Origin: Lasioglossum baleicum
Taxonomy: Eukaryota > Arthropoda > Insecta > Hymenoptera > Halictidae
Length of the DNA: 64,000 nt
Direction: 5' to 3'
NCBI RefSeq assembly: GCF_051020765.1
Contig: NC_134941.1
Span: 7,130,001-7,194,000, forward strand
Below the pieces are notes generated by a model. That model saw nothing but the letters and a program-made list of their open reading frames with translations. It was not told where the DNA came from and made no database searches. This document shows positions 58,714-64,000 of the stretch, one piece after another. The first letter of the stretch is position 1, and the number at the start of each line of letters is the position of its first letter. The position numbers and the translations under genes are program-made.

Positions 58714-61700
58714 AGACACGCGCCCACACCAAGCCATCGTCACCGTTTCTTTGTCCTCGTTGCACCTACCGTTTGAACCCGTATTTCCTACCTCCTCTGA
58801 TCCTCCTCGGTTAGCCGTGCCACGGTATGCACGGCTTAACGTCTGCCTCTCTTTCTCTCTTTGCTCCTTTCGGCTTGCTATTTCACGAACGTGCGCTCAT
58901 ACGGAAGGACTCCGATATCGTCGTCCTTTCCTTGGCTTGGGCTGACAGGGGAGCTGGAGAGAGAGAGACGACGACGACGACGACAATCTGCGGCTCCCTC
59001 GTTCCACCTAGTCTTCCTCCTCTTTTTCCATTCTAGTACCCGAAGAGGGTACTCGTGCTACATCTTCTTATCGAGATCCCGTCTCCTTCTCTCTCCGGTG
59101 TGCTACCATAGGCTCGTCCTTGTCAGAACAGCAGCCCGGTGGAGCGTGCTGGGCACAAGTCCAGCGTTCTCCCGATTGCAATCCCGCTAGTTACACGTTA
59201 CTGAATCACGGTACGTGTGTCTATGCTACCAAGCCACCGCGAAACGATACACCGTCCGTATATCTCCGCGCGTTCTCTCTCTCTCTCTCTCTCTCTCGCA
59301 CGCCAACCTCTGCTTCCTCTCATCTCTCCTGTCGCTTCCTCTCCGTAATTGATCAATCATTTTCTGCACGTATTAACCGTCGCGTGAGAAACCCGCCGCA
59401 GACGAGGAGACAAATATCAAGCGATAAAACCCGACGTTCTGAAAAGGATGTGATGAATCGTCTAATGCTCCGTTGTAGTCGCGTGGGCGCGGGCCACGGC
59501 CGCCACGCTTCCGAACTTTGTAATTAGCCGCCGTTTGTCCCGCCGTTTCTAATTACACCTTATTGTTCAAGATGCACGCGTCTGCTCGATTTATTCACTG
59601 TCTCTCCTTTTGCCTGCTACTATTTCTACGCGTCGTATTTCACGCTTGTCGGCGAGCTTAGGACTTTATTTTACGGCTATCCGGCCCGTAGAAATTGCTG
59701 GATATATTTATTCGCGCGTGGTGTAATAACTGCTGAACTTCTTGGTTTTATTAATGGTTGATGATGATGTCTGCACGCTGAGTTTGATGAAAATGTATTT
59801 CTTCTTTCAATAATTTCAGTATGTCTCAAATAATTAAAACATTCATCCAATGTATTTACGGTTTTGTCTTTCAATTTTTTAATATTGAATAATGTTTGCA
59901 TGTTGTTCTCGACGTCCTAAAATTATTGTAAAAGGAAAGCACCTTCGTGTAATTTCTGTTTCTTACAACTGACTTGGATAATTTTATTTTGCGCAAAAAT
60001 TTCAGTATATGTGAACAATATTGATTTGAATCCCTCATTTCTGGTCTTCTAAAATCCGCAGCCTGCATCCGAAACAGACTACATACATATTAACGAAAGC
60101 ATCACTCTCTCCGTCCGAAATGCACAGTCTGCCCCGGGTTTTCGATCATTCTGTCGCCAAAAAAAATGCGACTTTGTAAAGCCAGTGGCGCACGCGATCC
60201 ATTAAAATTAATTTCCCTGGCGACCCGGCCATCACTCGGTAATCTGATTTCAGGCTGCAATTTGAGTCGTTCCAGGAGCGATGCAATCGTAAGTAACCAA
60301 AAATGATTTTCGCGCAGCAAAGTAAACGGTGCTCGTCCTGTCGCGGTTTGCTAATTTGCAACATTAACGCGCGCGCTTATGGCAAGAAGTTTGGCTTTCA
60401 GCGTTAATCAACGGATTGCTACCGAAAATTGGTTGAAAGTGGCCCCCGCAGATGGGATACGATTGGACCGATTGGAGTTTCATTTCGCGACTGTATTCCC
60501 TTCGTATTTCAGTGTAGTCATCGTCTCGAATGAATATCTCTGCACGCGTTCACGTGGTACGTACATCCTGCCCGAGGACGCTGGAAGCACTTCCAGATAC
60601 TAATTTCGCCGAGGCTTTTGCTGAATTATATCCTTGGTGTGCCCCTCTCCGTCCAATCCTTCTCTATCCTTCTCGTTTTCTGTTGGCATTCTCCTTTTTC
60701 CTCGTTTTTCGGGTTCTTTTTTTGCGGCTCGCTTCCTCCTGCCAACTACCTCGCTTATTCCGCTGCCGAGAGTCCAGTACTTAAACATCGTTCGCACCGA
60801 ATAATTACGCACGCTAGTTTCATCCTTCTTCCCCTGTATTAGTCCTCGCTCGACCAGTCGCCTTCTCTTCTTGCTACTGCAACTTTACGAGCCATCCTTC
60901 GTCTTCTTCTTCTTCTTCTTCTTCTTCTCCTCCCTCTTCCCCTACTCTTACTCTTATTCTTCTTGTTCGTATTCTTCCTTTTATCCATACCTTCCTTGAC
61001 TTCCTCTTTTTTTCGATGCTCCCTTGAGCAGACCAATTGCACGTGTCCCTAACGACGCCGACCATCTCTCCTGTGGAAACTTACGCGATCCCGAGATAAC
61101 GCGTAACTCCGATCCTCCTCGCTTTTTCAACTTATTTTCCATCCGCTGTGTCGAATGTCCGTCCCATCGATTCAGTTTTTTAAGGAAATAAGCTATTAGC
61201 TCGAGGGCTGGTTCTCCCGGATAGAATCGCCTTTGATTCCGTGACAAAATTACGTTTACTCGGTCCCAAGTTCTTCGTGTACTTCGACGAACGAATTAAC
61301 CCCGGTTGGAAACGATCCTGCGCTGATCCTTTCGCCATTTCGGATCGTAAACGCCGCTTTCGCGGAAATCTGTTCCGTTAGGTAAACATATAAAGGTGCC
61401 TCAAATCTCGATCAACGGACTCTCGTAATTGACCGTGACGTTGCTTAAAAATTTTGGGAGATTATGTATATTAATTGTAAAAATTCATTCGTGGCCTCCC
61501 TCCCTCGACCGCTACGGTCGAATGACCAGTTTCAGATATTTTATTTCACAATTAATGAAAATATAAAGACACTTTTAAGTTTTCCCAGGTTATACTATTA
61601 ATTAATATATAATATATATAAATTTCTTAAATTATATTATAAATGAATTCTTAAATTAAATTAACAAATTCGGTCGGAAGTCGCTGTCGCTTCTGAACAA

Positions 61701-63608
61701 TTTATTGAGAAAGTACTGCTAATCTTTGATTTTAGAAAGACTACTAGTAAATTGCCAGTAAGTAGAGTATATTAAATGATTAGAGGTAGAGAGACTAAGT
61801 GCCTCTTGTTTCCTAAATGCAGATAATTTTTATTTTGCACGGAGATCCTATCGATGTATATTTTACGTACTAAAAGAAAGTATTACGTCAAACAATCCAT
61901 AATTACTCTCCGCGCAAAACATGAAACGAGAGCCTCGACGCAAGCTCTGCAAAGCCTCTCCGGTTCGCTTAATAGCAAGCAACATTACTGGCATAATAAA
62001 GAGACGGGGGCTCGCAACGGGGAGTCAAATGTGGCGCACGGGCCGATTGACGCCGACTCGATTCTTCTTGTTACACGTTGAAACGCCGACTTGATTCTTC
62101 TTGTTAAACGTTGAAACGTTGTCGGGTCCCACGAACTTCCAGACGACAGTGATAAATTGAATCAGCAGTGCCCTGGCTATTGGTTTCGCATGCTCACCAA
62201 GTTTCGTGGTGTAGCAACGTGGACGTTTACGCCGAATGCAACTGAACGAAAAATGTTCGTCGATTTTCTTAATTAAACATCCTCTTATTTTGCGTTCGGA
62301 GATTTTTTGCGGACCACTCGAAAGGAATTCCATTTAATTGCTGGTTATAGCGATTTGCGGTCTAATTACAATAAAATGACGAACTGAAGCATCCTGTTTC
62401 GATCAAGTTTTATGATCCCGTTGTGATATTAATTTTATTAGCGGCTTGCAGAGAGTTTTTTCTTTTCAGTTGCTCGAGTTTCCTGTCAGGTGAAAGAGAA
62501 ATCATGCTCTGTCTTATAAGGGAAGCTTCAGCAGAGATCAGGGTTATAAAATGATTACATGAAGATTAAGTCATGAAATTTGTATTCCAAAATAGCTGCA
62601 ATTATACATTAATATAATATTAGATGATCCGAACTGGAAGTTCGTGTGTCCGATTTGAAAATAAAATTCGATGGTTAAATTTTAAAGAATACAACGTTAT
62701 TAATCAATAATACATATAGTCACTATTCTTTTTTAATTGTAGGAAATTTAACCATTGTTTAATTTTAATTTAACCAATCTTTACAATTTAAACCATTGAA
62801 TTTTATTTTCAAATCGGGCACGAACTTACGCAATCATCTGATATTATTGCTAAAATATATTTTTATAAAATTCCTCAAGCATACATAATAGAATAATTTA
62901 CATCAAAATGTAGAGTTTATAACTGCAGGTTTTATGCATTAGTGTCAAAAATGTGTAGATAAAATACAAAACTTGATCAGACAATTTTTATCACGCATAA
63001 AAAGAAGCAAAGTTTCGGTCAACATCTTTTCAATTCAGGAATGAGGTCGGCGAAATAATGGCGGAGTGTCCCACGAGGACCATCACGATCGGCGACACGC
63101 CACTGGAGCCTGATTGCTGAAACAAACCTAATGCAGCCACGTGTCGGCTCGATTTCAGCTCGAGTCAGCTTCCTCTCACGTGCCGCTCATTGTTCCCTGT
63201 TTTTGTACGCACTACCCAGGGCTACATGTAGTTCCGAGTCCGAGAGTCGACGGATAATATAAACCTAATCCGGCCGTGCGATTAGTCCACGTGCACGGTT
63301 ACACGCGCTCGCGATCGTTCTACGCTGCATTCGCACGTGCTGGAACTGTACGCGGCTCATATAGATTAATGCACTGTATTAACCGGAAGAGAGTGCAGTC
63401 AAGGGACTCGCGTTGATGAATTACATCACCGTTCTCCCGGTACAAATGTGCTCCTTTTGAAAATACGAACATTACGTCCACCAGACAAATGGCAGTACGC
63501 GGCACACTGCGTTCGTATTTTACGATCCACCACGTTTTTATTCTTCGTTAATCCAATCTAAATTTTGGCTCGAACATTTTGATTTTGCACGAAGAACCGA
63601 AGTCTTGT
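58714..63608. other. Non-coding region upstream of the E(spl)-type gene
   Basis: No gene recognised over nearly 5 kb. Simple repeats: CGA units at 58971-58984, CT repeat at 59275-59297, TTC repeat at 60904-60926. Several overlapping ORFs on both strands arise from the simple-sequence and GC-richer parts. A stretch with a CACGTG box and TATA-like AATATAAACC lies near 63255-63295 and might be a promoter, without further support. Confidence 0.4.
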
Positions 63609-63922
63609 TAGACTGGATTTTTTATGCACTTGTGACAAAATAAGTGCTACCGAAGGTATTAGACAAATTCGAGTATCGATGTCGAATTTATTAAAATTAT
63701 AGGTGAAACATATACTTTTGTTTACTTCTTGTGGCTTACAATCGACTTGGAAAATTTGGGGTGATTATCATCCAAACAATTTTTATTTTGTGCAAAGTTC
63801 CACACATTATCTTATTTTCTCGACTTACTGAAATGGTTAAAAGGCGAAATACATTGTCATTTATAGCTCGAGTCCCTCACAATCAACGTAGAAAATTATT
63901 TTTTATTAAGATCCGCGGTCTC
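63609..63922. mobile_element. Larger relative of the 201 bp MITE-like family (tentative)
   Basis: The left end TAGACTGGATTTTTTATGCA resembles the termini at 13290 and 52404. The right end GATCCGCGGTCT is the inverted counterpart and runs straight into a CT microsatellite (63921-63941). Inside, two GACTTGGAAAATTT/AACGTAGAAAATTA-like subterminal motifs repeat. The ends are less well matched than in the two 201 bp copies. Confidence 0.4.
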
Positions 63923-64000
63923 TCTCTCTCTCTCTCTCTCTAATGATTACCATTGAAACATGTGCTCGAGGGGGCAGAGCGAAGCAGAATTAGGCAACAG

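Noticed and set aside
58946..60930. Arg/Ser-rich and Phe/Leu-rich ORFs upstream of the bHLH gene
   Set aside because: They arise from CGA, CT and TTC microsatellites and overlap one another.
1..64000. CRISPR arrays, operons, ribosome binding sites, tRNA or rRNA genes
   Set aside because: Spliced eukaryotic genes throughout; no clustered spaced repeats and no tRNA cloverleaf or rRNA core recognised by eye. A tRNAscan-SE or Rfam run would be decisive for small RNAs.

Overview
The window reads as nuclear DNA of an insect, most probably a hymenopteran and possibly a bee. It is AT-rich, its genes are split by GT-AG introns, Tc1/mariner relics and small terminal-inverted-repeat elements sit in the introns, and the proteins match insect families (secreted ferritin, E(spl)-type bHLH, calsyntenin). 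Species cannot be fixed from sequence alone. All gene models were assembled by hand from splice sites, reading phase and family resemblance. No alignment was run.

Layout. (1) 1-4.2 kb: a head-to-head pair of secreted ferritin genes. The light-chain-like gene runs left off the window. The heavy chain runs right and carries a textbook iron-responsive element in its 5' leader. (2) 4.2-7.0 kb: intergenic DNA with a terminal-inverted-repeat element and a decayed gag-like fragment. (3) 7.07-29.6 kb (+): calsyntenin in three coding exons with introns of 15 kb and 4.6 kb. The introns hold MITE-like elements, a foldback element, a broken mariner and a Tc1-like fragment. A long probable 3' UTR follows to about 34.2 kb. 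(4) 36.1-39.4 kb (-): dymeclin, 11 coding exons. (5) 40.5-44.6 kb (+): an IQCH-like gene, head-to-head with dymeclin. (6) 45.1-49.2 kb: two mitochondrial 2-oxoglutarate/malate carrier (SLC25A11-type) paralogs arranged tail to tail. (7) 50.0-52.7 kb (-): a coiled-coil protein best matched to CFAP210/CCDC173. (8) 52.9-56.6 kb: a doubtful small ORF, a possible lone first exon, and a three-copy array of about 430 bp units. (9) 56.7-58.7 kb (-): a Notch-target Hes/E(spl) bHLH repressor ending in WRPW. It has a TATA box, a Su(H) paired site with adjacent proneural E-boxes, and K-box and Brd-box motifs in the 3' UTR. (10) 58.7-64 kb: non-coding, with simple repeats and one more element of the MITE-like family.

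Functional themes: iron storage under IRE/IRP control; Golgi and vesicle traffic (dymeclin, calsyntenin); an axoneme/sperm-leaning block (IQCH-like and CFAP210-like) enclosing the duplicated carriers; and a compact Notch-response gene. The items most worth a second look are the perfect in-frame 30 bp duplication and Asn/Gln/Lys/His-rich insert in ferritin, the convergent carrier duplication with one intron that keeps the frame open, the 15-bp-spaced Su(H) pair, the 201 bp MITE-like family and the 430 bp tandem array.
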